Below are positions 28,301 to 36,322 of a DNA stretch of 64,000 bases, piece by piece. This DNA is from Hymenobacter rubidus (lineage in GTDB: Bacteria; Bacteroidota; Bacteroidia; Cytophagales; Hymenobacteraceae). Both the position numbers and the translations under genes were made by a program. How positions within the stretch are numbered: position 1 is the stretch's first letter; each line of letters starts with the position of its first letter. Below the pieces are notes generated by a model. It did no database searches and was not told the origin of the DNA. It was given only the letters and a program-made list of their open reading frames with translations. The DNA lies in the NCBI RefSeq assembly GCF_016734815.1, contig NZ_JAERQF010000006.1, positions 1 through 64,000 on the forward strand. The letters run 5' to 3'.

Positions 28301-28620
28301 GCACCAGGCCCGGAAAAGCTGCGCTCCTGGGTCTGGAAGCCTATGAAGCTGAATACCAGCGTGCCCGTTTTGTCGGGCACCGACAAGGAGAACGAGCCGT
28401 CGGCGTTGCTGGTGGTGCCCAGGGTGGTGCCCTTCACCACCACCGTTACGCCGGGCAGGCCTTCGCCCGTGGGCGAAGTTACTTTGCCGGTGAGTGGCCA
28501 ATCAGCCACCACGTGGCGAACAGGGGGTGCCGCCGCTGCCGCCGCGCCCGGCCCGGCCAACAGGAGCATTGGCAAGCACGCAACCAAGCGCAAACGTTGC
28601 CAGGAGTAAGTATTCTTCAT
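25399..28620 (-). CDS. SusC/RagA family TonB-linked outer-membrane transporter
   Basis: The 1,073-residue protein has a signal peptide (MKNTYSWQRLRLVACLPMLL), a carboxypeptidase-regulatory-like domain (about 40-115: GKVTSPTGEGLPGVTVVVKG, DGSFSLSV, FSFIGFQTQE), a TonB-box-like stretch EEVVVVGYGTQKR, a plug domain (about 135-230, with IQVRGAGSISAGNEPLYVID and IEKIEVLKDAAAAAIYGSRA) and a long beta-barrel ending LVLGLNLTF. It imports oligosaccharides with TonB energy, paired with the SusD protein downstream. The promoter region with a shared regulatory motif is at 28683-28717. This pair is the defining core of the utilisation locus. Confidence 0.95.
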   Translation of the reverse strand: MKNTYSWQRLRLVACLPMLLLAGPGAAAAAAPPVRHVVADWPLTGKVTSPTGEGLPGVTVVVKGTTLGTTSNADGSFSLSVPDKTGTLVFSFIGFQTQERSFSGPGAFTIKMVDDTKSLEEVVVVGYGTQKRADVTGAIATLDARKLEERPIARVDQALVGQLAGVQVKQTSGVPGRAFSIQVRGAGSISAGNEPLYVIDGFPLETAAANGGGRFSNGSPLDNINPNDIEKIEVLKDAAAAAIYGSRAANGVVLITTKRGRSGKAQISVNSYVGGSRAAKKLDLLSGEEWAARATEIINDKWVKSTPAGGPARTADQTTAQRRAILGLTGNNVNPTYMLDDRWAMPGHPGLQYVDWQDELYRTGVSQNYQVSASGATDNVNYFVSGNYSDQQGFALGLDYKRYSARANVEVKATDKLKFGLQVSPTYSISTDPGIEGKDNRFHQILSETPIVEDTAGIYTGYGKNETYRWGVSTASPIAVIKNYQGDTRTYRTLGTVFGELTPINGLRLRSTLNFDNTDATSKSYSPPTRNLATSLASGSYSAYRRQTFVNENTATYNRALGKNDFTLLVGQSYSNTKLDNVALAASGGFINNTVTTLNAATNITGTGSNYTTETRNVLISYFTRLQYAYDGKYLLSASVRRDGSSRFGANSRWGTFPAVSVGWRISQEPFLQPVTFLSDLKLRASLGYSGNNTIGDYSSIPTLGFSNYTLGGVQVTGQAPNKVGNTLLAWERNRTFDYGLDVSFLKNRIVLAADYYTKTSQDLLLNVPVLTASGFGTNLENIGEMQNKGWEVELSTRNLEGAFSWTTSLNVSHNENKVVHLGPGDARIEVPNGLDTPSNILQVGLPIYSLFVIRQTGILSQADIDNNAARLTGETAGDPKYEDINGDGKIDVNDRQVVGNPNPTYTYGITNTFRYKGFDLSFLIQGQAGGSIYSTLGRAIDRPAVSYLENALGRVRDRWYSAENPGAGIKGKATGAGAFTFVRSTDWLYSSDYYRVRFITLGYDLGQVISKKVAQGARVYVTAENWFGWDKYYGGLNPDALNTSNTGTFVSGSDYGGLPLAKTLVLGLNLTF

Positions 28621-28682
28621 GAGGGTAATAATGGGTGAGATTTTGAAGTAGCAAGCAGTGCGTGGGAGGCGGGACCTGAGGC

Positions 28683-28717
28683 CAATATTAGCGGGCCATA
28701 ATGCCCATACTCTCCTG
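28683..28717 (-). promoter_or_regulatory. Shared locus promoter in front of SusC
   Basis: On the minus strand CAGGAGAGT (28717-28709, preceded by TCTA) is followed by exactly 18 nt and then TAATATTG (28690-28683), about 62 nt before the ATG. A second partial copy, ACAGGATAGTGAC, is at 28742-28759, 36 bp further upstream, which could be an extra binding site. Confidence 0.5.
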
Positions 28718-29117
28718 TAGACTACTGTATAGGCTTATTTCGTCACTATCCTGTCCAGTTTTTATAGTCACTTATCATGTCGCCGGTGGCTTGCTTAGCC
28801 GGAGCGGTAGTAGGCAATCTCGGTGTAGGAGCAAGGAACGTGGCGTCAAGCCACCGAAATGCTACAACACCGTCTGATTATCCTGAAAACGATTACACCA
28901 AGGCTGATTTAGCCGTAAATGCCTTATCTCCTGAGTGGTTACTTACCATTTCCATACAAAAATCCAGTTCATCCAATATAAATCCTTCCCGCACTCTCCT
29001 GCCTTATTTACACAATCGATTGCGGTAATGATATCAGCAGCGTTGTCTAACATGCGGCTGCTTGCTTTTCAAGCTGGGAACCTGCAGCCGTTTCAAAGTC
29101 AGTGTCCGTGCGGGTCA

Positions 29118-29192
29118 GTAGCGCGCACGTTGTCGTTCGCGTGCCAGAACGAGCTGGCAGCGCGGGGACGCGAACGACACAGTTCGCGCTAC
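29118..29192. repeat. Family B palindrome (GTAGCGCGAAC type)
   Basis: Ends GTAGCGCGCACGTTGTCGTT and ACGACACAGTTCGCGCTAC. Related copies are at 40841-40925 and 54421-54503. Confidence 0.75.
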
Positions 29193-29215
29193 TCTACACC
29201 AACCCCGACACCGCG

Positions 29216-29342
29216 CTAGGCGAGTAGTGCGTTGAGTGTGTACTCAATTAAACCACCTATAAAGTAAAGCAACCCATCAATCCCGTTAACAAAACGATAC
29301 CAGTTTCCGGAACTGCACCGCATGGGTTCGCCCGCTTGCATG
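29216..29342 (-). pseudogene. Short frame resembling the start of an RDD-type membrane protein
   Basis: From an ATG at about 29342 the minus strand reads some 40 residues, including GNWYRFVNGIDGLLYFIGGL, to a TAG at 29216. The RFxNxxID pattern followed by a hydrophobic segment recalls the first helix of RDD-family proteins, which are much longer. It may be a fragment or a chance frame. The stretch is more AT-rich than the genes around it. Confidence 0.2.
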
Positions 29343-29391
29343 GGGATGGCAATTGGCTCCGCTTCTACCGCGCGAACTTGCGGCCAAGTAC

Positions 29392-30906
29392 TCAATTCTT
29401 GCCTTGCGTAGGCGTCCGCCACGCATCGGTGCGAAACGGCGAAGCCGGCAGCCCGGCGCCGTTGAACAGATTGGGCATTGGCGACTTGCTCCAGCCAAAG
29501 CGCACGGCCACCGGCTGCGCCACCCGCGGGCTGCTCACCACCACCGTGCGCCCTTCGATGCGGGCTTGGGCGGGCACAAACACGCTATCGGGCCCGGCAA
29601 TGGTGAATTCGCGCAACGCGCCTCCACCCGGGGCAGTCAGGCCATCGGCGTAATCAAAAGTGAGGCGCGCCTCACCAGTTTTTACGGTCATGGCTTTATA
29701 CAGGGGCCCGGAATACGGCAGGCTTTTCTGGCCGTAATCCTTGGCCAAAGCCCACAGAGCCAGGCGGTGCCCTACGGTGAGCTTGTCGCGCGGGTGGATG
29801 TCGAGCGAGTCGCCCACGTCCGTCGTCACCACCATGCCGGTGTGGGGCACGGTGCGCAGCGTGAGCAGCTGCGCTTCGCGGATTTCGGCATTCTGGCTCT
29901 TGTGCGGGGCAATCTGCACGAAGTAAAACGGCAGGCTGGGTTGCTGCCAGTCCTGCCGCCAGCTGGCAATCAGGGCCGGAAACAGGGTGCGGTACTGGTA
30001 GGCCCGTTCGGCATTGCTCTCGCCCTGGTACCAGATGACGCCGCGCAGCGTGTACGGCTCCAGGCCCCGAATCATGCCGTTATAGAGCTTGTAAGGCGAC
30101 TTGTTGCTGCCGGCACTGAGAGGGTCAGTGGGCTTGGGCCGGGTGCTCTGGGGGTTGTCGGCTTTTTCCTGTTTCCAGGCGGCCAGGGCTGTTTCGTAGG
30201 CGGGGCGCTGGGCCAGGCCCGTGTTGTAGCGGGTGAGGATGGGGCGCAGCAAGGGGTTGTTTTCCAGCACATCCTTCCGCGTCCACGACTCGGCCGGCGT
30301 GCCGCCCCAGGAGGAGTGAATCAGGCCAACGGGCACGTTCAGATTCTGCTGAATTTCGAGCCCGAAAAAGTAGGCCACTGCCGAGAAAGTGCCCACGGTT
30401 TCCGGGCTGCACACGGCCCAGCTGCCGCTCACGTCGCGCTGCGGCGAGTCGGCCACTTTCTGTGCCACCGTGAAGAGGCGGATGGTTGGGTGGTTGGCCT
30501 TGGCAATAACTTCCGCAGCATTTTTGAGGCCAGTGCGCCAGCCTTCGCCCTTGGCAATGGGGAAGTTCATGTTCGACTGCCCGGAGCACAGCCACACCTC
30601 GCCCAGCATCACGTTGTTGATTTGAAGCTTGTTTTTGCCTGCGATGGCAATGCTGTAGGGGCCACCGGCTTTCACGGTAGGCACGCGTACCAGCCAATTG
30701 CCCTGCGCGTCGGCGGTGGTTTTGGCCACCGCTTTTTGCCAGCCGGCCGTTACCGTCACAGCCTCGCCGGGGATGGCCCAGCCCCAAAGGGCCACGGTGG
30801 TTTTCTGCTGCAATACCATGTTATCGGTCAGCAGCGCGGGCACCGTGACATCGGCGCGGCCGAGGGTTGGCAGAAATAGCAGGAGTAGCAGGAAATAGCG
30901 GGCCAT
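29392..30906 (-). CDS. Sialate O-acetylesterase family (SASA) carbohydrate esterase, secreted
   Basis: The 504-residue protein has a signal peptide (MARYFLLLLLFLPTLGRADV) and the SGNH-type blocks of this family: LCSGQSNMNFPIAKG (nucleophile Ser of GQSN), VGLIHSSWGGTPAESWT, GVIWYQGESNAER, and VVTTDVGDSLDIHPRDKLTVG (Asp and His of the triad). It removes acetyl groups from sugars in the periplasm. In this locus acetylated pectin or xylan is the probable substrate and not sialic acid. It lies 96 nt after the Tat-type GH43-like gene on the same strand, so it is likely co-transcribed with it. Confidence 0.9.
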   Translation of the reverse strand: MARYFLLLLLFLPTLGRADVTVPALLTDNMVLQQKTTVALWGWAIPGEAVTVTAGWQKAVAKTTADAQGNWLVRVPTVKAGGPYSIAIAGKNKLQINNVMLGEVWLCSGQSNMNFPIAKGEGWRTGLKNAAEVIAKANHPTIRLFTVAQKVADSPQRDVSGSWAVCSPETVGTFSAVAYFFGLEIQQNLNVPVGLIHSSWGGTPAESWTRKDVLENNPLLRPILTRYNTGLAQRPAYETALAAWKQEKADNPQSTRPKPTDPLSAGSNKSPYKLYNGMIRGLEPYTLRGVIWYQGESNAERAYQYRTLFPALIASWRQDWQQPSLPFYFVQIAPHKSQNAEIREAQLLTLRTVPHTGMVVTTDVGDSLDIHPRDKLTVGHRLALWALAKDYGQKSLPYSGPLYKAMTVKTGEARLTFDYADGLTAPGGGALREFTIAGPDSVFVPAQARIEGRTVVVSSPRVAQPVAVRFGWSKSPMPNLFNGAGLPASPFRTDAWRTPTQGKN

Positions 30907-31002
30907 ATCAGGTTGAAGCGCGGATTTTGTGAGCCTGCAGATAGTTAGGGTTTGAATATACTTGGTTGCCTTTTGTGCGGATGCGGACTTGCCGAGCCTG
31001 CC

Positions 31003-32079
31003 CTACCCAACCTTCAGAATAAACGACGAAGCCGTCATCTCCCGGCCGCCCTGCGAGGCGCAGAACAGATACTCGGGCTTGCCGTCGCGCAGCAGCAGTT
31101 GCGGCCGTTCGAGGCGGCCGTAGCGCTTGAGCTTGGGCGGCGCGGGCGGCTCCGTCACGCCGTAGTCGCGAATGGGCAGGAAGGCGATTTTGGGAAACGT
31201 CCAGGTTTTGCCATCTTTCGATTCCAGATACAAGCCCACTTCCTGGCTGTACACGCCCATATCGCGGGCCAGCATGTTGAATTTGCCGTGCTGCCGCCAC
31301 ACAAAGGCGTCCTCGAACTGCTTGTTGTTGCCTTGCTTGGAGAAATCGATAACCGGGTTGCCTTCAAATTTCTGGTAGGGCCCTTGCAGCTTATCCGAAA
31401 TGGCCAAGCCGTATTTGCGGTTGCCACGAATGACGGGGTCCTTTGACTCCTCGTATTCCTTTGTGTTCCAGGACTTGTAGTAGAGCCAGTACTTGCCTTC
31501 GTGCTTGATGAAGGCGGGGTTGGTGGTGCAGTGGTCGTCCCAGGCACCGGCGGGGCCGGGCAGCAGCAGGGGCGCCTCCGGCCGCGTCCAGGGGCCATTG
31601 AGGGTGGGCGCAGTGGCCAGGCCGATGCGCTTGGTGTCGGTTTTGCCGTTGGAGTTGCCCATGAAAAACAGGCAGTACTGGCCGTCCACGAACTGAATGC
31701 TGGGGTTGTGGCAGGTGGTGGCGTCCCAGTGGCCGGGGCCGCGCGGGGCCAGCACGGTCTCGAGCACCTGGTAAGGGCCTTCGGGCTTGTCGGCCACGGC
31801 GTGGGCTATTTCGGAACCGCGAATCCAGCCGCCCATGCCCTTTTTGGCGTCCCAGCGCGAGAAGAAAACGTGCACCCGCCCATCGGGCCCGTAAATGGGC
31901 GAGTTGCACCACACATAGTAATCGGGTAGTTCCAGCGCCCGGCCCACCGGCTTCAGGTGCTTGCTGAACTTGGCAAAGTCGGCCTTCGGATAATCAATCA
32001 GTCGGCCCGAAAATCCGGCCAGCGCCCGCGTGAGCGGGGCCAGAAGCAAACCAGTCAGAAACGTGCGGCGAGCCAGCAT
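31003..32079 (-). CDS. GH43-like five-bladed beta-propeller glycosidase with Tat-type signal
   Basis: The start MLARRTFLTGLLLAPLTRALA is preferred; the frame runs further upstream, but those codons cover promoter sequence. The leader has the twin-arginine pattern ARRTFLTG, so export may use the Tat system. The 358-residue protein has propeller repeats such as VFFSRWDAKKGMGGWIRGSEIAHAV, GHWDATTCHNPSIQFVDGQY, WDDHCTTNPAFIKHEGKYWL and FEDAFVWRQHGKFNMLARDM (seen in part). The layout matches GH43/GH117-type or DUF-type propellers. Arabinosidase, xylosidase or galactosidase activity is possible; the exact family is open. Confidence 0.75.
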   Translation of the reverse strand: MLARRTFLTGLLLAPLTRALAGFSGRLIDYPKADFAKFSKHLKPVGRALELPDYYVWCNSPIYGPDGRVHVFFSRWDAKKGMGGWIRGSEIAHAVADKPEGPYQVLETVLAPRGPGHWDATTCHNPSIQFVDGQYCLFFMGNSNGKTDTKRIGLATAPTLNGPWTRPEAPLLLPGPAGAWDDHCTTNPAFIKHEGKYWLYYKSWNTKEYEESKDPVIRGNRKYGLAISDKLQGPYQKFEGNPVIDFSKQGNNKQFEDAFVWRQHGKFNMLARDMGVYSQEVGLYLESKDGKTWTFPKIAFLPIRDYGVTEPPAPPKLKRYGRLERPQLLLRDGKPEYLFCASQGGREMTASSFILKVG

Positions 32080-32119
32080 GCGGGGGTGGGAATGAGTAAT
32101 CGAAGCGGCAGAAAGCATT

Positions 32120-32154
32120 GCAAGAAAGCGAGCCTTGGCCCCCGTACTCTCCTG
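32120..32154 (-). promoter_or_regulatory. Shared locus promoter in front of the Tat-type GH43-like gene
   Basis: On the minus strand GTGCAGGAGAGT (CAGGAGAGT at 32154-32146) is followed by exactly 18 nt and then TTTCTTGC (32127-32120), 40 nt before the ATG. The -7 box is weaker than in the SusC copy. Confidence 0.42.
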
Positions 32155-32260
32155 CACTCTGCCGTTTGCATCACACCGGGCTCCTACGGAGCAGCCGCTG
32201 AAAGCTTGGGTGCCGCGGCCCTTGAGAAAGGCCGGGGCTGGAGCAGTAGGCATGACAGTG

Positions 32261-32295
32261 CAGGTATGCGTCGGCAAGTGCCTCGGGTACTTTTA
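32261..32295 (+). promoter_or_regulatory. Possible shared locus promoter in front of the acetylesterase gene
   Basis: GTGCAGGTATGC (CAGGTATGC at 32261-32269) is followed by exactly 18 nt and then TACTTTTA (32288-32295), 30 nt before the ATG at 32326. Only the CAGG core agrees with the stronger copies. Confidence 0.38.
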
Positions 32296-32325
32296 AGCCA
32301 TCGTCACTTCCCACCCCCTTGCTTT

Positions 32326-33657
32326 ATGAAAAAAAGCTTCTCCGCGGTAACTGCTACTTGCGTGCTGCTGGCGGCCACGGCCGCTGCCCAAACACCCAAA
32401 ACCACCTTCAAATTCGATTTTGGACCGGGCAAAGCAGCCGCGGGCTATCAGCAGGTGCTTCCTTCGGCCGCCTACTCCCCTACCACGGGCTACGGCTTCG
32501 ATTTCGGCACCACGGTGACGGGCACCGACCGCGGCGGCAAAGACGCGCTTAAAGGTGACTTCGTGACCAGCAAACAGCCCTTTTACTTCTCGGTGAAGCT
32601 GCCCGAGGGCAACTACAACGTGACCGTGACCCTGGGCGATGCCAAAGGCCCGGCCAGCACCTTCCTCAAGGCCGAATCGCGGCGCTTGCTGCTCGAAACC
32701 ACCGCCACCAAACCGGGCCAGTTCACTACCCATACCTTCACCCTGAACCTGAAGAGCCGCCGCATCAGCGACACCGAAACCGTGGCCCTCAAGCCCCGCG
32801 AGCTGCGCAAGCTGGACTGGGACGACCGCCTGACGCTGGAATTTGACGGGGCGAACCCCTGCCTGGCCGCGCTGGAAATCACGCCCGCGCCCACCGCTAC
32901 CACCGTTTTCCTGGCCGGCAACTCCACCGTGGTGAACCAGGACGACGAGCCTTGGGCGGCCTGGGGCCAGATGCTGCCGCGCTTCCTCAAGCCCGGCGTG
33001 GCCGTGGCCAACCACGCCGAATCGGGCCTCACGCTGGGCTCCTTCCTGGGCTCGAAGCGCCTGGCCAAGGTGCTGAGCGTGATGAAGCCCGGCGACTACC
33101 TGTTCATCGAATTCGGCCACAACGACCAGAAGGACAAGGGCGAGAACGACGGCGCCTGGAAATCCTACACCGAGCGACTGCACCTGTTTGTGCAGGAGGC
33201 CAAGAAAAAGGGCGGCATCCCGGTCATCGTCACGTCTACCAGCCGCCGCAGCTTTGGGGCCGATGGCAAGATTGAAAACAGCCTCGGCGATTTCCCCGCC
33301 GCCGCCCGCAAGGTGGCCCAGGAGGAAAACGTTGCCCTCATCGACCTCAACGCCATGACGGCGAAACTCTACGAGGCGATGGGCGTGGAAGAGTCGAAAA
33401 AAGCGTTGGTCCACTACCCTGCCAACACCTACCCCGGCCAAACTGCACCCCTGGCCGACAACACCCACTTCAACCCCTACGGCGCCTATGAAATCGCCAA
33501 ATGTGTGGTCGAAGGCATCAAGGCCAACAAGCTGGGCCTGGTGAAATTCCTGCGCAACGACACGCCGACGTTTGACCCCGCCAAGCCCGATGCGCTGGCC
33601 ACTTGGATATGGATTGACAGCCCGCGGAGTGAAGTGACCAAGCCGGACGGGAATTAG
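32326..33657 (+). CDS. Rhamnogalacturonan acetylesterase-like SGNH hydrolase, secreted
   Basis: The start is MKKSFSAVTATCVLLAATAAAQ (443 residues), a clean signal peptide. An N-terminal beta-domain (about 25-185) begins TFKFDFGPGKAAAGYQQV, a pattern seen in RhgT/YesY-type esterases. The SGNH domain has FLAGNSTVV (block I, Ser), HAESGLTLGSF, FIEFGHNDQKD (block III), and DNTHFNPYGAYEIA (Asp and His). The family removes acetyl groups from rhamnogalacturonan I, so this gene is the best evidence for a pectic substrate. It is the first of four plus-strand genes (esterase, GH95, two propellers) that diverge from the GH43/SASA pair. Confidence 0.88.
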   Translation: MKKSFSAVTATCVLLAATAAAQTPKTTFKFDFGPGKAAAGYQQVLPSAAYSPTTGYGFDFGTTVTGTDRGGKDALKGDFVTSKQPFYFSVKLPEGNYNVTVTLGDAKGPASTFLKAESRRLLLETTATKPGQFTTHTFTLNLKSRRISDTETVALKPRELRKLDWDDRLTLEFDGANPCLAALEITPAPTATTVFLAGNSTVVNQDDEPWAAWGQMLPRFLKPGVAVANHAESGLTLGSFLGSKRLAKVLSVMKPGDYLFIEFGHNDQKDKGENDGAWKSYTERLHLFVQEAKKKGGIPVIVTSTSRRSFGADGKIENSLGDFPAAARKVAQEENVALIDLNAMTAKLYEAMGVEESKKALVHYPANTYPGQTAPLADNTHFNPYGAYEIAKCVVEGIKANKLGLVKFLRNDTPTFDPAKPDALATWIWIDSPRSEVTKPDGN

Positions 33658-33680
33658 GCAAATTCCCCAAATTAAGAACG

Positions 33681-33780
33681 GTCATGTCGAGCGCAGCCGA
33701 GACATCTCGCGTGCCACCACTAATCCCTTTTGACTGGATTACTAAAGCACGCGAGATGTCTCAGCTGCGCTCGACATGAC
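33681..33780. repeat. Family A palindrome
   Basis: Arms GTCATGTCGAGCGCAGCCGA..GACATCTCGCGTGC and reverse complement with one mismatch; TCGAGC pairs with GCTCGA. The loop holds AATCCCTTTTGACTGGATTA. It is in the gap between the acetylesterase and GH95 genes. Confidence 0.9.
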
Positions 33781-33825
33781 GGGCCTGTTTATGGGCACCA
33801 ACCCTTACTCCTCAAAACTTCACCC

Positions 33826-36240
33826 ATGAAGAAACTGCTTGCTTTCTTCTTCCTTCTCCTAGCCCTGCCCGCCCTTGCGCAAACCAAGCCCGCACGCACG
33901 CTTTGGTACGACCAGCCCGCCAAGGTGTGGGAAGAGGCCCTGCCGCTGGGCAACGGCCGGCTGGGCGCCATGGTGTTTGGCCGCCCGGCCGAGGAATTAA
34001 TTCAGCTGAACGAGGCCACGCTGTGGACCGGTGGCCCCGCCAATCCCAACCCCAACCCCGAGGCGTTCAGCCACCTAGCGGAAGTGCGCCGCTTACTCTT
34101 CGCCGGCGACAACGGCGCGGCCGTGAAGCTCATGCGCCAGATGCAGGGCCCCAACACCAACGCCTACCAGCCCCTGGGCGACCTGCTGCTGCGCCAGCCA
34201 ATGACCGGCCAGCCCACCAACTACTACCGCGACCTGAACCTGGCCGATGCCACGGCTACCACCCGCTTCACGGTGAACGGCGTGGACTACACCCGCGAAG
34301 TGTTCGTGACGGCGCCGGGCCAGGTGGTGGTCATTCGCCTCACGGCCAGCCGGAAAAAGGCGTTGGATTTCAGCCTTTCTACCAAAACCCAACTAGACTT
34401 TACCAAGGGCATAGAAGCTAAACAAGACTTGGTGCTGCGCGGCAAAGCCCGCATCTTCGCCGACGAGCGCCGCGCAATGAAACCGGTAGTGTATAAGGAC
34501 GACCAGAGTTGCAACGGCATGCGCTACCAAATGCGCATTCGGGTGGTAAAAACGGATGGAAGGGTGCAGGCCGACAGCATTCTGCATATCAGCGGGGCCA
34601 GCGAGGCCCTGATACTTGTGTCGGGCGCCACCAGCTTCAACGGTTACGATAAGTGCCCCGATAAGGACGGCAAGGACGAAACCAAAGAAGCCCTGCGCTA
34701 CCTCGATGCCGCCAGTCGCCAAAGCTTTAGCACGCTAAAAACGGAACACGTCAAGGACTACCAGCGGTATTTCAACCGGGTGCAGTTTACGCTGGATGGC
34801 GCCGTACCACCCAACCTGCCCATCGACCAGCGCCTAAAGGCCTACAAAGCCGGCCAGCCCGACCCCGCACTGGAGTTGCTGTACTTTGATTTTGGCCGCT
34901 ACCTGCTCATTTCCAGCTCGCGCCCGGGCGGCCCGGCGGCCAACCTGCAAGGCATCTGGAACCCGCTGATTCGGCCCTCCTGGCGCAGCAACTACACCAC
35001 CAACATCAACCTGCAGATGAACTATTGGCCCGCCGAGGCCTGCAACCTGCCCGAGATGCAGGAGCCGCTACGGGCTCAAATCAGCCGCTTCGCCAAAAAC
35101 GGCACCGCCACAGCGACTAATTACTACCACGCCCGCGGCTGGGCGGTGCACCACAACTCCGATATCTGGGCCCAGACCAACCCCGTGGGTGAAGGCAGCG
35201 GCGACCCCAAATGGGCCAACTGGAGCCTGGGCAGCCCCTGGCTCGCGCAGCATTTGTATGAGCACTACCGTTTCACGAATGACCGAAATTACCTGCGCCA
35301 GGAGGCCTATCCACTGATGAAGAGTGCCGCCGAATTCTGCCTCGACTGGCTGGTAGAAAAGGACGGCTACCTCGTCACGGCCCCTTCCACCTCGCCCGAA
35401 AACAGCTACCTGCTGCCCAACGGCAGCAAGGAAGTCGTGACCATCGCCTCCACGATGGACATGTCCATCATGCGCGACTTATTTGCCAACGTCATCGAGA
35501 CCGATTCCATTCTGGGCATCGACGCGGATTTTGCCAAGCTGCTGGAGCAGAAGCGGGCGCGGCTCTACCCGCTGCACATTGGGCAAGCCGGCAACCTGCA
35601 GGAATGGTACGGCGACTGGGCCGACGTGGACCCGCAGCACCGGCACGTGTCGCAGCTGTTCGGCCTGCACCCCGGCCGCGAAATCTCGCCCCTGCTCACG
35701 CCCCAATACGCCGCGGCGGCCCGCAAAACCCTAGAAGTGCGCGGCGACGAAGGCACCGGCTGGAGCAAGGCCTGGAAAATCAACTTCTGGGCTCGCCTGC
35801 TCGATGGCAACCACGCCTACAAGATGTACCAAGAGCTGCTCAAAGTATCTACCCTCAACAACCTCTTCGACACCCACCCGCCCTTCCAGATTGACGGCAA
35901 CTTCGGGGCCACCGCGGGCATCACCGAAATGCTTCTGCAAAGCCAGCTCGACGACGTGCACTTGCTGGCGGCCTTGCCTGCCGCCTGGCGCACGGGGCAT
36001 GTGGCGGGCCTGGTGGCCCGCGGTGGCTTTGTGGTAGACATGGATTGGCGCGAGGGCAGGCTGACCAAAGCCCGCATTCTCTCCCGCACCGGGGCCCTGC
36101 TCAATCTTCGCACCTATGTGCCCGTGACGGTGACGGGCGCATCAACTAAAACGGTGACGAGCCTGGTGAATGGTCAATCGCAGTACGTGACTTCGTTCGA
36201 AACGACGGCCGGCAAAACCTACGCAATTGTGGCGCAGTAG
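33826..36240 (+). CDS. GH95 family glycosidase (alpha-L-fucosidase/galactosidase type), secreted
   Basis: The start MKKLLAFFFLLLALPALAQ gives 804 residues with a signal peptide. Typical GH95 blocks are present: LWYDQPAKVWEEALPLGNGRLGAMVFG, IQLNEATLWTGGP, NLQGIWNPLIRPSWRSNYTTNINLQMNYWPAE (in part), WAVHHNSDIWAQTNP, TAPSTSPENSY, and DEGTGWSKAWKINFWARLLDG. The N-terminal beta-sandwich, linker and (alpha/alpha)6 barrel order is as in known members. The family removes terminal alpha-1,2-L-fucose or L-galactose, sugars found on xyloglucan and rhamnogalacturonan II. It follows the acetylesterase with a palindrome between them. Confidence 0.92.
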   Translation: MKKLLAFFFLLLALPALAQTKPARTLWYDQPAKVWEEALPLGNGRLGAMVFGRPAEELIQLNEATLWTGGPANPNPNPEAFSHLAEVRRLLFAGDNGAAVKLMRQMQGPNTNAYQPLGDLLLRQPMTGQPTNYYRDLNLADATATTRFTVNGVDYTREVFVTAPGQVVVIRLTASRKKALDFSLSTKTQLDFTKGIEAKQDLVLRGKARIFADERRAMKPVVYKDDQSCNGMRYQMRIRVVKTDGRVQADSILHISGASEALILVSGATSFNGYDKCPDKDGKDETKEALRYLDAASRQSFSTLKTEHVKDYQRYFNRVQFTLDGAVPPNLPIDQRLKAYKAGQPDPALELLYFDFGRYLLISSSRPGGPAANLQGIWNPLIRPSWRSNYTTNINLQMNYWPAEACNLPEMQEPLRAQISRFAKNGTATATNYYHARGWAVHHNSDIWAQTNPVGEGSGDPKWANWSLGSPWLAQHLYEHYRFTNDRNYLRQEAYPLMKSAAEFCLDWLVEKDGYLVTAPSTSPENSYLLPNGSKEVVTIASTMDMSIMRDLFANVIETDSILGIDADFAKLLEQKRARLYPLHIGQAGNLQEWYGDWADVDPQHRHVSQLFGLHPGREISPLLTPQYAAAARKTLEVRGDEGTGWSKAWKINFWARLLDGNHAYKMYQELLKVSTLNNLFDTHPPFQIDGNFGATAGITEMLLQSQLDDVHLLAALPAAWRTGHVAGLVARGGFVVDMDWREGRLTKARILSRTGALLNLRTYVPVTVTGASTKTVTSLVNGQSQYVTSFETTAGKTYAIVAQ

Positions 36241-36243
36241 CGT

Positions 36244-36295
36244 GGACTCTGCGAGTCCGCGCATAGTCGTCATGCTTCGCTGCGCGCTGCGTGAC
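36244..36295. repeat. Small hairpin and decayed half of a family A element
   Basis: GGACTCTGCGAGTCC (36244-36258) forms a short hairpin just after the GH95 stop. GTCATGCTTCGCTGCGCGCT..GTGAC (36269-36295) looks like the ends of a family A element with the middle deleted. Confidence 0.4.
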
Positions 36296-36322
36296 GTTCT
36301 TTATCAGTAAATTACCCTTCCG

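Larger units (their letters stand above)
28621..29391. other. 770-bp regulatory gap upstream of SusC
   Basis: From left to right it holds the SusC leader and promoter (28683-28717), a second TCCTGTCC motif copy (28742-28759), an AT-richer stretch (about 28840-29030) with a further ACTCTCCTGCC at 28993-29003 and no convincing gene, the family B palindrome (29118-29192), and a short frame that may be a membrane-protein fragment (29216-29342). The plus-strand frames here lack protein-like features. Confidence 0.6.

Noticed and set aside
28777-29028. Plus-strand frame of 83 residues upstream of SusC
   Set aside because: No motif, mixed composition, located in the regulatory gap; not convincing as a gene.
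29392-30906. Sialic acid use, from the sialate O-acetylesterase name and the NeuB-type gene
   Set aside because: No sialidase, NanA lyase or NanE-type epimerase is in the window. The esterase family also deacetylates plant polysaccharides, which fits its neighbours better.
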